DNA of 38,375 nucleotides from Gemmatimonadales bacterium (GTDB lineage Bacteria > Gemmatimonadota > Gemmatimonadetes > Longimicrobiales > Gaopeijiaceae), in assembly GCA_007692665.1 (NCBI GenBank), contig REBP01000123.1, positions 1 to 38,375 of the forward strand, read 5' to 3'. The position numbers and the translations under genes are program-made. Of this stretch, positions 8,785 through 15,526 are shown piece after piece (positions within the stretch are counted from its first letter, which is position 1; each line of letters starts with the position of its first letter). The notes beneath the pieces were generated by a model. That model was not told the origin of the DNA. It did no database searches and saw only the letters and a program-made list of their open reading frames with translations.

Positions 8785-9747
8785 CTACCCGGCCTGGCCC
8801 TGGATGCTTCGGGGGGGCACCAGCACGGGGAGCTTCCCCGGGAGTACCTCGATGGAAAGGTCCGCGGCCTCTCCCGGCTCCCCGTCGATGCTCACCGGCA
8901 GCAGCTCGCCCCCGGTCCGGACACGCACCGAGCGGCCCTGGAGCCGAACGAGGGCGGGATGGTCGTCGTCTCCTCCGGCGAACAGCCGGGCTGCCAGCCC
9001 CGAGAGCTCCAGCCCCGACGCATCCAGAAAGACGACCACCTCCAGGAGCCCATCGAAGGGGTCCGCCCCGAGCGCCACCGGCATGCCTCCCCCGGCGGAA
9101 GACCCGTTGCCGATGATGAGGTTCAGTGCGCGGTGCTGCGTGCGCTTCCCGTCGACCTCCATCTCGATGGGGTAGACCGAGCGGTCCTTCCACGCCTCGA
9201 CACCGGACCGAAGATAGGAGAGGGAGCCCCAGGCGGCCTTGGTTTCCCCGTCGATGGTGCCGTGAAGACCGCCGGAAAAGCCGCCGGTCAGTGCATTCAG
9301 GTAGAAGGGAGCAGGGGCCCCGTCCAGCGTGAGCGACACCACGTCCATGAGGCGCCGCTCGCCGCGATCGAGGAGTTCGAGCGCCTCTCCGATCCGCAGG
9401 GGAATCTCGAGACTCCGGGCCAGGTCGTTCCCGGTGCCCAGCGGAAGGATTCCCAGCGTCGGGAGGTCCGGCTCGCCAGGCCGGAGACCCCTCCGGTCCC
9501 GGGTCTCGGAAGCGCCTCCCACCAGGCCCCGGGCCACCTCCCTGATCGTTCCGTCGCCTCCCGCAGCCACGACGAGGGAGGCGCCGGCGTCCACCGCTTC
9601 GCGGGCGAATCGCTCTGCGTCGCCGCCCTCGCGAGTGCGACGAACCGTGGCACCCGGGCGTGCATCGGCCCAGTCGCCGATGACCTCCAGATCCGACCCG
9701 TCCCCCGCCCCGGGGTTCACGATGAGGACGATCTTCCCTGTGTGCAT
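8785..9747 (-). CDS. Diacylglycerol/lipid kinase family protein (DgkB/YegS type)
   Basis: 320 residues. The catalytic-domain signature of this family is clear: NPGAG near 11-15, the nucleotide-binding GGDGT at 63-67, then the ILPLGTGNDLAR loop. The family phosphorylates diacylglycerol, sphingoid or related lipids with ATP at the inner face of the membrane, and the lipid substrate here is unknown. The length suits the family (about 290-330). The C-terminal half shows the usual beta-sandwich pattern, including a GNGSSAGGGMPVA-like loop and a DG-rich stretch. It stands alone, convergent with the kinase on its left and divergent from the haem lipoprotein on its right. The family-typical start (MHTGKIVLIVNPGAG) supports the ATG chosen, although the Shine-Dalgarno match is weak. 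Confidence 0.92.
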   Translation of the reverse strand: MHTGKIVLIVNPGAGDGSDLEVIGDWADARPGATVRRTREGGDAERFAREAVDAGASLVVAAGGDGTIREVARGLVGGASETRDRRGLRPGEPDLPTLGILPLGTGNDLARSLEIPLRIGEALELLDRGERRLMDVVSLTLDGAPAPFYLNALTGGFSGGLHGTIDGETKAAWGSLSYLRSGVEAWKDRSVYPIEMEVDGKRTQHRALNLIIGNGSSAGGGMPVALGADPFDGLLEVVVFLDASGLELSGLAARLFAGGDDDHPALVRLQGRSVRVRTGGELLPVSIDGEPGEAADLSIEVLPGKLPVLVPPRSIQGQAG

Positions 9748-9896
9748 GGCGGCTCGGGTCTCCAGTGGGTGGGTTGCGCGCTCCTCCTCCCCTGCCGGTC
9801 ACATCCCCGTCGACCGCAGGCTCGTGCAGTCCCGTAGCAAGAAGTTCACCAGCGCCCCGACGCTCCGGGTGTCCAGGGGGACCCGGGCGGCATTGG

Positions 9897-9923
9897 TTGA
9901 CTTATGGCTACATGTAATAATAA
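9897..9923 (+). promoter_or_regulatory. Candidate promoter in an AT-rich patch before the haem lipoprotein
   Basis: TTGACT (9897-9902) is followed, 15 bases on, by TAATAA (9918-9923) inside the only distinctly AT-rich stretch nearby. The spacing is shorter than usual and another register is possible (TAATAA at 9915). The ATG lies about 60 bases downstream. Confidence 0.35.
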
Positions 9924-9982
9924 GTTGTTCAAGGGATCCCGCCCCTCCCGGACCCCCCCCACAACCCTCCCCAGGAGGCTCC

Positions 9983-10612
9983 ATGATGCCCCGCCTCACC
10001 CCCTCCAGGTCCGTTTTTCCGGCCCTTGCCGCCCTGCTCCTGGTTTCTGCCTGCTCCGGACCTCCCACGGGGGACTTCGAGCATCCGGATCTCCTGGATG
10101 CAGAGGACTCCGCTCGTGCCGAGGCGCTGGGCGCACCCGCTGCCGGTGCACTGGCCCAGGGGCTCATGTCCCGGCTTGCCGAAGCCATGGAACAGGAAGG
10201 GGTCGCCGGCGCCGTGTCCTTCTGTTCGGACGAGGCCATCCCCCTGACACGCACGATTTCCCGGGACCACGACCCCAGCCTGGAGATCAAGCGGACCACG
10301 ATGCGGTGGAGGAACCCGGACAATGCCCCCGACGAATGGGAGGAACGGATGCTCCGGTACCTCGAGGCCATGGAGGGGATCGAACCGGGCTCCGCGCCGG
10401 AAACCGTCACGGCCCAGGGCCCCGACGGGAGCCTGCGGTTCTACCGCACGCTGCGGACGGCCCCCATGTGCCTGCACTGCCATGGCACCGATCTGGACCC
10501 GGAGGTCCGCCAGGTGATGGAGGCGCGCTACCCCGAAGACCGGGCGACCGGCTACGGGGAAGGGGACTTCAGGGGGCTCATCCGGGTGCAGATTCCGGGG
10601 GACGCCCGCTAG
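9983..10612 (+). CDS. Tll0287-like (DUF3365) haem-binding lipoprotein
   Basis: 209 residues. A lipoprotein signal peptide is visible: a short basic start, a hydrophobic stretch, and lipobox LVSAC with Cys at residue 24. The mature part fits the Tll0287-like domain, a periplasmic c-type haem domain, and carries one CLHCH haem-attachment motif (C163, C166, H167) followed by the compact C-terminal part (YGEGDFRGLIRV). It probably binds one c-type haem at the membrane surface and acts in electron transfer or redox sensing; the partner is not visible. AGGAGG (9973-9978) is 4 bases before the first ATG and 7 before a second at 9986, which may be the true start. Its TAG stop shares the palindrome CTAG with the stop of the opposing gene. 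Confidence 0.9.
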   Translation: MMPRLTPSRSVFPALAALLLVSACSGPPTGDFEHPDLLDAEDSARAEALGAPAAGALAQGLMSRLAEAMEQEGVAGAVSFCSDEAIPLTRTISRDHDPSLEIKRTTMRWRNPDNAPDEWEERMLRYLEAMEGIEPGSAPETVTAQGPDGSLRFYRTLRTAPMCLHCHGTDLDPEVRQVMEARYPEDRATGYGEGDFRGLIRVQIPGDAR

Positions 10613-10992
10613 AAGGGCAGGTCGTCCGCTGACCCGTCGTCCATGGGAGCCTCGGAGGGCCACGGCTCGGCGGACGAGGAGGGCGGGGCACTTCCGCCGG
10701 CCTGCTGGCCCTGGTCCTGGCCCTGGGGCCGTTCGACCCGCCACGCCTTCACGTCGGTGTACCAGCGCCCGTTGTGCTCGCGGCTCTGAAGGTCGATGTG
10801 GGCGCTGATCGTCTCGCCCTCGGTGATTCCGAACTGATCGATGTTGTCGCCCCACTGGACGACACAGATCTGTTTCGGATACTTGCCCTCGGTCTCGATG
10901 ATGAACTCCTGTTTCCGCCAGGGGCCGTTGCGGCTCTCGCCCGACTGCTCAGGAAGGATCTGCGTGACTTTGCCCGTGATCTGAAGGTCCAT
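10609..10992 (-). CDS. DUF3127 family protein with SSB-like acidic tail
   Basis: 127 residues. The N-terminal 85 residues (ITGKVTQILPEQSG, the PWRKQEFIIET and EHNGRWYTDVKAWRVER stretches) match the DUF3127 family as I remember it, a small OB-fold-like protein common in Bacteroidota and related groups. A Gln/Gly/Pro/Ser-rich linker then leads to the terminal tail DDGSADDLPF. A flexible linker plus an acidic DDLPF end is the layout of single-stranded-DNA-binding proteins, whose tail docks repair and replication enzymes, so a nucleic-acid role is plausible but unproven. The start is set at 10992, where the family's conserved part begins; the frame is open further upstream (to 11154) but without family-like sequence. 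It is convergent with the haem lipoprotein and overlaps its stop. Confidence 0.85.
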   Translation of the reverse strand: MDLQITGKVTQILPEQSGESRNGPWRKQEFIIETEGKYPKQICVVQWGDNIDQFGITEGETISAHIDLQSREHNGRWYTDVKAWRVERPQGQDQGQQAGGSAPPSSSAEPWPSEAPMDDGSADDLPF

Positions 10993-11164
10993 CGGATGCG
11001 TTGGTGTTGGGAGGGAAGGGGCTGCCGGGAAGGGTACGCCGACAGCGTCCCGGGGACCCGCGAAGATCCCCGGCAACAACCAAGGTAACTCGAAACCGCC
11101 GTCCCATCGCGGGGCAGGATGCGTGGGCTTCCGGATCGTCGAAGCTCGCATCACCCCCCGGGTC

Positions 11165-11845
11165 TCAGCTTCGGAAGGCCCTCCGGGGCGAGGCAGGGCG
11201 CTGCAGCTCCTCGGCCAGCTGGTCCGGTCCCTTTCCGAAGATCGTCAGGTGGGGATCGGTGGCCTTCTTCCACCAGCGGTCTCCGCTCGCCAGTCGACGC
11301 ACCTCGTTCGGAGAAAGACCCACCACCGAGATCCACACGCGCTGGAGGTCCTGGATCGGACCGAGCACCTCCCGGAGGCGTCCGATGGGGGTGTCCACGT
11401 CACCGTCCGCCGTGACCACGGCCAGCTCCATGTCCGCGTCGGCGACATCCTCGCCCCGGGCCACGCTTCCGTAGACCCAGGCACCCATCGGTTCGGGCAC
11501 GAGGTTCTCCATGGCGGTTCGGAGCGCCTCCATCACGGTGGCAAACCGTTCCGCCTCGGCATGGAATAGCGACCCGAGGGCGAGGTACAGGGGGTGGCCC
11601 ACATCGGGCCGGAAGAGACGGCTCCTTCCCTCGCCGAGCTGCTCAACGATGCCGCCCCGCCGGAGGGCGTCCAGCGAGTTGCGAACCCCCTGCGCACTCA
11701 GGCGGGTCCGCTCGGCCAGGACCCGGACCGCGAGAGGCCGGTCCGACTCCAGGAGTTCGCGAAGGACACGGACGGATCCGGGCGTCGCGAGGAGCGTGCT
11801 GGTGGGGTGCCTGAGGAAGCTCTCGGGGGCGTTCGGAGTGCGCAC
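11165..11845 (-). CDS. Winged-helix DNA-binding / nucleotidyltransferase fusion protein
   Basis: 226 residues. Residues about 18-80 read as a winged helix-turn-helix of the MarR/ArsR-like type (LAVRVLAERTRLSAQGVRNS followed by LRRGGIVEQLGEGRSRLF). Residues about 118-215 form a minimal nucleotidyltransferase fold with GSVARG at 126-131 and D136/D138 in the DADMEL stretch, matching the GS...DxD pattern of the polymerase-beta superfamily. Proteins of this build may combine DNA recognition with nucleotide transfer; the target is unknown. No HEPN-type antitoxin or toxin partner is seen beside it, so a MNT/HEPN toxin-antitoxin pair is not supported. An inverted repeat with a nested hairpin lies about 65-120 bases upstream and could be an operator. 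I judge the start ATG reasonable but not proven. Confidence 0.82.
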   Translation of the reverse strand: MRTPNAPESFLRHPTSTLLATPGSVRVLRELLESDRPLAVRVLAERTRLSAQGVRNSLDALRRGGIVEQLGEGRSRLFRPDVGHPLYLALGSLFHAEAERFATVMEALRTAMENLVPEPMGAWVYGSVARGEDVADADMELAVVTADGDVDTPIGRLREVLGPIQDLQRVWISVVGLSPNEVRRLASGDRWWKKATDPHLTIFGKGPDQLAEELQRPASPRRAFRS

Positions 11846-11911
11846 GGCAGGGGCTCCCAGGTGGAAATCAGGGCAAGTATTCTGTGCTTATGCAAATCTT
11901 TGTGTGTTTTG

Positions 11912-11964
11912 GTCTTTCCGCAAGTCCTGACCCTCCCGGGTCCATGATGCTGCCACGGAAAGAC
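11912..11964. repeat. Inverted repeat with nested hairpin upstream of the wHTH-nucleotidyltransferase gene
   Basis: A perfect 9-base inverted repeat, GTCTTTCCG (11912-11920) and CGGAAAGAC (11956-11964), encloses a smaller stem GACCC/GGGTC (11929-11933 and 11938-11942). It lies between two minus-strand genes in a locally AT-rich stretch. It could be a terminator for the membrane-protein gene upstream of it on that strand or an operator for the winged-helix protein. Confidence 0.45.
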
Positions 11965-11990
11965 TTGGGTTTCGGACCCGCCCGCTTCCG

Positions 11991-12254
11991 TCACTCCGCC
12001 TCTCTCGCCTCCGCTGCCTGGTCCATCTTCAGTTCCTCCAGCGTCTCGTTGCGAGACGCAGCGATCAGCTTCTCCACCTGCGGGGCCGCGACGACGGTGA
12101 TCAGGGGGACGGTGAGGGCCGTGGAAACGAGGATCTCGAGCCAGAGGTCGAGGTCGAGTCCGGCCCAGCGAAACAGGTAGGTGATCAGGAGAACGCCGGG
12201 AAAGACGCAGACCCAGATCAGGAACGACATCATCAGCTTGTCCCGCCATCGCAT
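11991..12254 (-). CDS. Small two-helix membrane protein
   Basis: 87 residues. It shows a short basic start (MRWRDKL), a first hydrophobic helix (about 9-30), a short loop with LDLDLW, a second helix (about 40-58) and a charged C-terminal tail (EKLIAASRNETLEELK and an Ala/Glu-rich end). The start is firm: a purine-rich GGAGGGAG sits just upstream of the ATG at 12254. The paired-helix pattern with FLIWVCVFPG resembles the membrane tail attached to some antibiotic-biosynthesis-monooxygenase-like proteins, seen here without that domain; this likeness is from memory. No function can be assigned. It is divergent from the MgtC-like gene, and the 253-base gap between them holds a small palindrome (GCAGGA/TCCTGC, 12294-12308). 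Confidence 0.8.
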   Translation of the reverse strand: MRWRDKLMMSFLIWVCVFPGVLLITYLFRWAGLDLDLWLEILVSTALTVPLITVVAAPQVEKLIAASRNETLEELKMDQAAEAREAE

Positions 12255-12498
12255 GGCCGTACTCCCTCCGGTGGTCGCGAGCAGAGCTCCGGAGCAGGAC
12301 GATCCTGCCCGGGTCCTCCTCGCCGATTCTCTCTCCTTGTCCGAACTTCCGGCGAGGTTCCTCCCGGCTTCCCGGCACGGTCTCGTCCGGGGCGCCGAAC
12401 CGGGGTCGGCGTCATTCTTGCAACCCATCCTGCAACCGGTACACCCACGAGGGGTCGGAGAACGGAGCCGGCCCGGAACCCTTCCCCCGGTCGCCGAC

Positions 12499-12503
12499 GG
12501 AGG
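12499..12503 (+). promoter_or_regulatory. Ribosome-binding site that fixes the GTG start of the MgtC-like gene
   Basis: GGAGG lies 4 bases before GTG 12508. The frame is open upstream to 12181, but family sequence starts only here. Confidence 0.65.
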
Positions 12504-12507
12504 CATC

Positions 12508-13161
12508 GTGACGTCCCTTCTTTCGCTTGCGGTGGCAGCGCTGGGTGGGGCGCTCCTGGGCCTGGAGCGCGAGAGCGAGGGGAAGGCCGCGGGACTCAGG
12601 ACCCACCTTCTCGTGGCTCTCGGTGCCGCACTGGCCACCCAGATTTCCGCCCAGGTCACCGGCTTCGGGAGCCCCGGTCAGGGCGACCCCGGAAGGATCG
12701 CGGCCCAGGTGGTGAGCGGCATCGGGTTCATCGGCGCCGGCGTGGTCATCCAGTCGCGAGGGTCCGTCCGTGGGCTCACCACGGCCGCCACCCTGTGGGT
12801 CGCCGCGATGGTGGGAATGGCCGCCGGGATGGAGGCCTACCTGCAGGTGGCCTTCGTCACGCTCGTTGCGCTGCTGGCCCTCCGCGGGCTGACGGTGCTG
12901 GACGCATGGTTTCGCCACCGGCCGCACTGGCACGTCGTGGAGATCACCTGGGCGCGCGACCCCGGGACCCCGGAGGAGATGCTGGAGCGAGTCCGAGCCG
13001 AGGGTGTGCCGGTCCAGTCGATGGAGGGGGTGTTCGCGAGGGAGGGCGCCTTCGGATGCCGCGTTCGCATCCAGGGACGGCGGGAGGAGGTAGCCCGGAC
13101 CGTGGTCGAGCTCGGAAGGGATCCGGCGATCCGGGAGGTTCGATCCGTCGGGTCGGGGTGA
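12508..13161 (+). CDS. MgtC/SapB-family membrane protein
   Basis: 217 residues with a GTG start. The N-terminal part (1-130) is the MgtC/SapB membrane domain: GGALLGLERE near 12-21, a GLRTHLLVALGAAL helix, the hallmark GIGFIGAGVV, and GLTTAATLWVAAMVG, with four to five hydrophobic helices in all. The C-terminal part (about 145-217) is a small soluble domain with an ACT-like alternation of strands and helices. The family is linked to magnesium stress, acid adaptation and, in pathogens, inhibition of the F-type ATP synthase; which applies here is unknown. It stands alone, divergent from the two-helix membrane protein. The lipoprotein gene follows 160 bases later with its own ribosome-binding site. 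Confidence 0.9.
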   Translation: MTSLLSLAVAALGGALLGLERESEGKAAGLRTHLLVALGAALATQISAQVTGFGSPGQGDPGRIAAQVVSGIGFIGAGVVIQSRGSVRGLTTAATLWVAAMVGMAAGMEAYLQVAFVTLVALLALRGLTVLDAWFRHRPHWHVVEITWARDPGTPEEMLERVRAEGVPVQSMEGVFAREGAFGCRVRIQGRREEVARTVVELGRDPAIREVRSVGSG

Positions 13162-13321
13162 AGGAGGCCGACGGGTCCGGGCACCGGACAGCCGGTTCTG
13201 CCCCTCGGTCGAGGTTTCTGCGCAGGAGAGTGCGGAGACCCTTTCCGCGCCGCGCGCCATGCTCAGGTCTCGTCACGTGCGCCGCCCGACCCGGGCGAAC
13301 CCCTCGAACAAGGACCACACC

Positions 13322-13933
13322 ATGAACGCTGGCAGACGTCGCCGTACCCGGAACCTCCTTGCCTTCCTCCCCGGCCTCGCGCTGGTTGCGGTGGGGTGCG
13401 ATGCGTCGCCCGCAGCGCCGGTGGATGCGGAGCTTTCGGCTCATGACCACCACGCTGCCCACGCCGCGGCCGCGCTTCGCGGCGGGCCTCCATCTCGCGC
13501 CACGCCGGTCCGCGCCCACGGGGACCTCCTGAAGGCGGTCCGGCAGCAGACGGCTCGCTTCAATGCGACGAAGCAGGCCGAGCGCTTCGGCTACGAAATC
13601 GATCCGCACTGCGTGGCCCACCCGGACCTCGGCGCCATGGGGCACCATGCGGTGAACATGGACCTCGTCGACCCGGTCTTCGATCCGATGCAGCCGGAGG
13701 CACTCCTCTACATCCCCAACGAGGACGGAAGGCTGAAGCTCGTGGGCGTCGAGTACATCGTCATCAATGTCGGTCAGGCGTGGCCCGAGTTCGACGGGAC
13801 GCGCTTCGACTTCGAAGGGGTGCCTCCCCTCATGGCCGCAGGGGTTCCCCACTGGAGCCTGCATGTCTGGGCACACGCCGACAACCCGAGTGGGACCTTC
13901 TTCCCCTTCAACCCTGCGCTTTCCTGCAGCTAG
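13322..13933 (+). CDS. Lipoprotein of unknown function
   Basis: 203 residues. It has a very basic start (five Arg in the first ten residues), a hydrophobic stretch and a lipobox ending VAVGC with Cys at 26. A His/Ala-rich segment follows (SAHDHHAAHAAAA, about 39-52), which could bind metal. The mature domain contains conserved-looking blocks: PHCVAHPDLGAMGHHAVN, PEALLYIP, LVGVEYIV and HWSLHVWAHADNPSGTF. Similar secreted proteins occur in several phyla, but I cannot name a characterised function. AAGGA stands 8 bases before the ATG at 13322, which settles the start against an open extension to 13259. A strong hairpin 61 bases after the stop probably ends transcription. Confidence 0.82.
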   Translation: MNAGRRRRTRNLLAFLPGLALVAVGCDASPAAPVDAELSAHDHHAAHAAAALRGGPPSRATPVRAHGDLLKAVRQQTARFNATKQAERFGYEIDPHCVAHPDLGAMGHHAVNMDLVDPVFDPMQPEALLYIPNEDGRLKLVGVEYIVINVGQAWPEFDGTRFDFEGVPPLMAAGVPHWSLHVWAHADNPSGTFFPFNPALSCS

Positions 13934-13993
13934 CCTGGCAGCGCCGACGCCCTGCGGCCGTCCGGCGCCATGAGGGCTTCGACCCTCGGCTTC

Positions 13994-14030
13994 CTCGTGC
14001 ACCCGGCCGAATTCCGGCCGGGTGCACGAG
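13994..14030 (+). terminator. Strong hairpin, probable terminator after the lipoprotein gene
   Basis: A perfect 16-base inverted repeat: left arm 13994-14009 (CTCGTGCACCCGGCCG), 5-base loop AATTC, right arm 14015-14030. No T-run follows, so it would have to work without a U-tract or act as an RNA-stabilising structure. Confidence 0.65.
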
Positions 14031-14084
14031 AGTCTGGACACCCGGCAGTGAGGCTGTGCACCGGCTGTCGGGCATCGCCGCGTC

Positions 14085-14110
14085 CGACCCCCGCGGGACC
14101 GCGGGGGTCG
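14085..14110. repeat. Second perfect hairpin in the 13.9-14.3 kb gap
   Basis: CGACCCCCGCG (14085-14095), 4-base loop GGAC, CGCGGGGGTCG (14100-14110): an 11-base perfect stem that is almost all G-C. It lies 55 bases after the first hairpin and 121 bases before the small ORF, so it may be part of the leader of the glycosyltransferase transcript or a terminator for the other strand. Confidence 0.5.
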
Positions 14111-14231
14111 CGATTGCCGGCCGGGACGCGTATGTTGGGCAGGTGACGTGGCCGGCGAGGGCTCCGGACGGCCACGCGGAGCCGCGCCCTGCGATGCGGG
14201 CTCGAAAATTGCACACGACGGGAGCGAACGT

Positions 14232-14348
14232 ATGCGAGTGTTCTGGTATTCCCGGGACCCCGACGAAGGGGCCGGTCCGACCCCGCCCACCTCTGCTCGC
14301 CCCCGGAGCAAGCCGATGCGAACACATCCAGTCACCCGCCCACGATGA
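14232..14348 (+). CDS. Small ORF coupled to the first GT4 gene
   Basis: 38 codons starting MRVFWYSRDPDEGAG and ending in a Pro/Arg-rich tail. A GGAG lies 8 bases before the ATG, whereas the GT4 gene that follows has no recognisable ribosome-binding site. The stop TGA overlaps that gene's ATG as ATGA. The first residues look like the beta-strand start of a glycosyltransferase, so it could be a remnant; it could also be a leader ORF that brings ribosomes to the GT4 start. Whether the peptide itself is used is unknown. Confidence 0.4.
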   Translation: MRVFWYSRDPDEGAGPTPPTSARPRSKPMRTHPVTRPR

Positions 14349-15526
14349 CCCGTATCGCGCTGCAGCGGTGCGACCGCTTCGTGGGGCGCACGATGAACTG
14401 GATGTACGATCACCTGCTGGCCCTGCCCAGGTATCGGCCGCTCGTGCTCACCGATTCCCTGGAGAACCGGTCCGAGTTCCCTGAACTCGAGGCGTGGCCC
14501 TGGAACCAGGAGACCCTGGCAAGGCGCGCATGGAGAAGGGTCGGCGGACGTCGTCCCTTTCCGCTGGATCTCAGCCGGCTCCGCGGCCGCGACCCCGCGC
14601 TCCTGCACAGCCACTTCGGATGGGTGGCGGCGGGAGACCATGACCTCCGCCAGGCGCTGGGTGTGCCGTGGGTCGTCGGGTTCTACGGGGCGGATGTGCA
14701 CGAACTACCCGCTCGACCGGAGTGGCTGGATCGCTATGAACGGGTTTTCGCCGAAGCGGCGTGTGTGCTCCCCCTTGGACCCCACATGGCCAGGCGACTC
14801 GAGGAACTCGGCTGCCCGGCGGAAAAGGTCATTGTCCACAACCTCGGGGTGGATGTGGGCGCACTGGCATACAGCCCCCGCACCCGCGACCCGGGCCAGC
14901 CTCTCCGCATCCTCTATGCCGGGACCTTCCGCGAGAAGAAGGGCGTTCCGGACCTCATCGAGGCACTGCACCTGCTCCATGCGGACGGCGTGCCGGTCCA
15001 TCTCGACCTGGTGGGAGACGCCACCCCCAAGCCGGGAGATGCGGAGATCAAGGTCGAGATCCTGGCCGGGATCGAGCGCTGGGGGCTCGAGGGCATCGTG
15101 ACCCGCCACCCCTTTCTCCCCTTCGGCGAACTCGTGGAACTGGGGCGCCGCTGCCATGTCCTGGCGACCCCGAGCGTCACGGCAGCCTCGGGAGACTCCG
15201 AGGGCACCGTCTTCATCATCCAGCAGATGATGGCCACCGGAATGCCGGTGGTGGCAACCCGGCACGCCGACATCCCCTACACCTTCGGGGCGATGGGGGA
15301 GCACCTGGTGCCCGAGCGGGATCCGGAGGCCCTGGCGGGGGCTCTCCGGCGCTACGTGGACGACCCTGAGGCACTGGAGGACGACGGGCGGCGCTTCCGC
15401 GTTCATGCCGAGGAAACCCTCGACATCAACGTATCGGCGGCCTCCCTGGCGCGAATCTACGACCGGGTGGTCGAAGGGGTTTCTCCCGTCACCGACGGTG
15501 GAGCGGCCATCGCCACCCCTGCCTGA
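14345..15526 (+). CDS. Glycosyltransferase family 4 (GT-B fold, WcaL-like)
   Basis: 393 residues. The C-terminal Rossmann half is typical of GT4: RILYAGTFREKKGVPDLIEAL, a HPFLPFGELVELGRRCHVLATPS stretch, then GDSEGT and a Gln-rich helix where the family places its E-x7-E motif. The GDSEGT form recalls colanic-acid-type transferases. The N-terminal half contains LLHSHFGW and FYGADVHEL. It should transfer a sugar from a nucleotide donor to a lipid-linked or sugar acceptor at the inner face of the membrane. The ATG overlaps the stop of a 38-codon ORF and has no Shine-Dalgarno sequence of its own. Its last 70 bases overlap the end of the convergent GT39-like gene, and both C-terminal tails there are low in complexity. 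Confidence 0.9.
   Translation: MTRIALQRCDRFVGRTMNWMYDHLLALPRYRPLVLTDSLENRSEFPELEAWPWNQETLARRAWRRVGGRRPFPLDLSRLRGRDPALLHSHFGWVAAGDHDLRQALGVPWVVGFYGADVHELPARPEWLDRYERVFAEAACVLPLGPHMARRLEELGCPAEKVIVHNLGVDVGALAYSPRTRDPGQPLRILYAGTFREKKGVPDLIEALHLLHADGVPVHLDLVGDATPKPGDAEIKVEILAGIERWGLEGIVTRHPFLPFGELVELGRRCHVLATPSVTAASGDSEGTVFIIQQMMATGMPVVATRHADIPYTFGAMGEHLVPERDPEALAGALRRYVDDPEALEDDGRRFRVHAEETLDINVSAASLARIYDRVVEGVSPVTDGGAAIATPA

Noticed and set aside
11165-11845. MNT/HEPN toxin-antitoxin module
   Set aside because: Only the nucleotidyltransferase half is present, fused to a winged helix; no adjacent HEPN gene.
14114-14136. Promoter TTGCCG/TATGTT before the first GT4
   Set aside because: The hexamers are only 11 bases apart, too close for a sigma-70 promoter.
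12944-14701. 585-residue minus-strand frame across the MgtC, lipoprotein and GT4 genes
   Set aside because: It crosses three supported genes and two hairpins and shows no recognisable domain.
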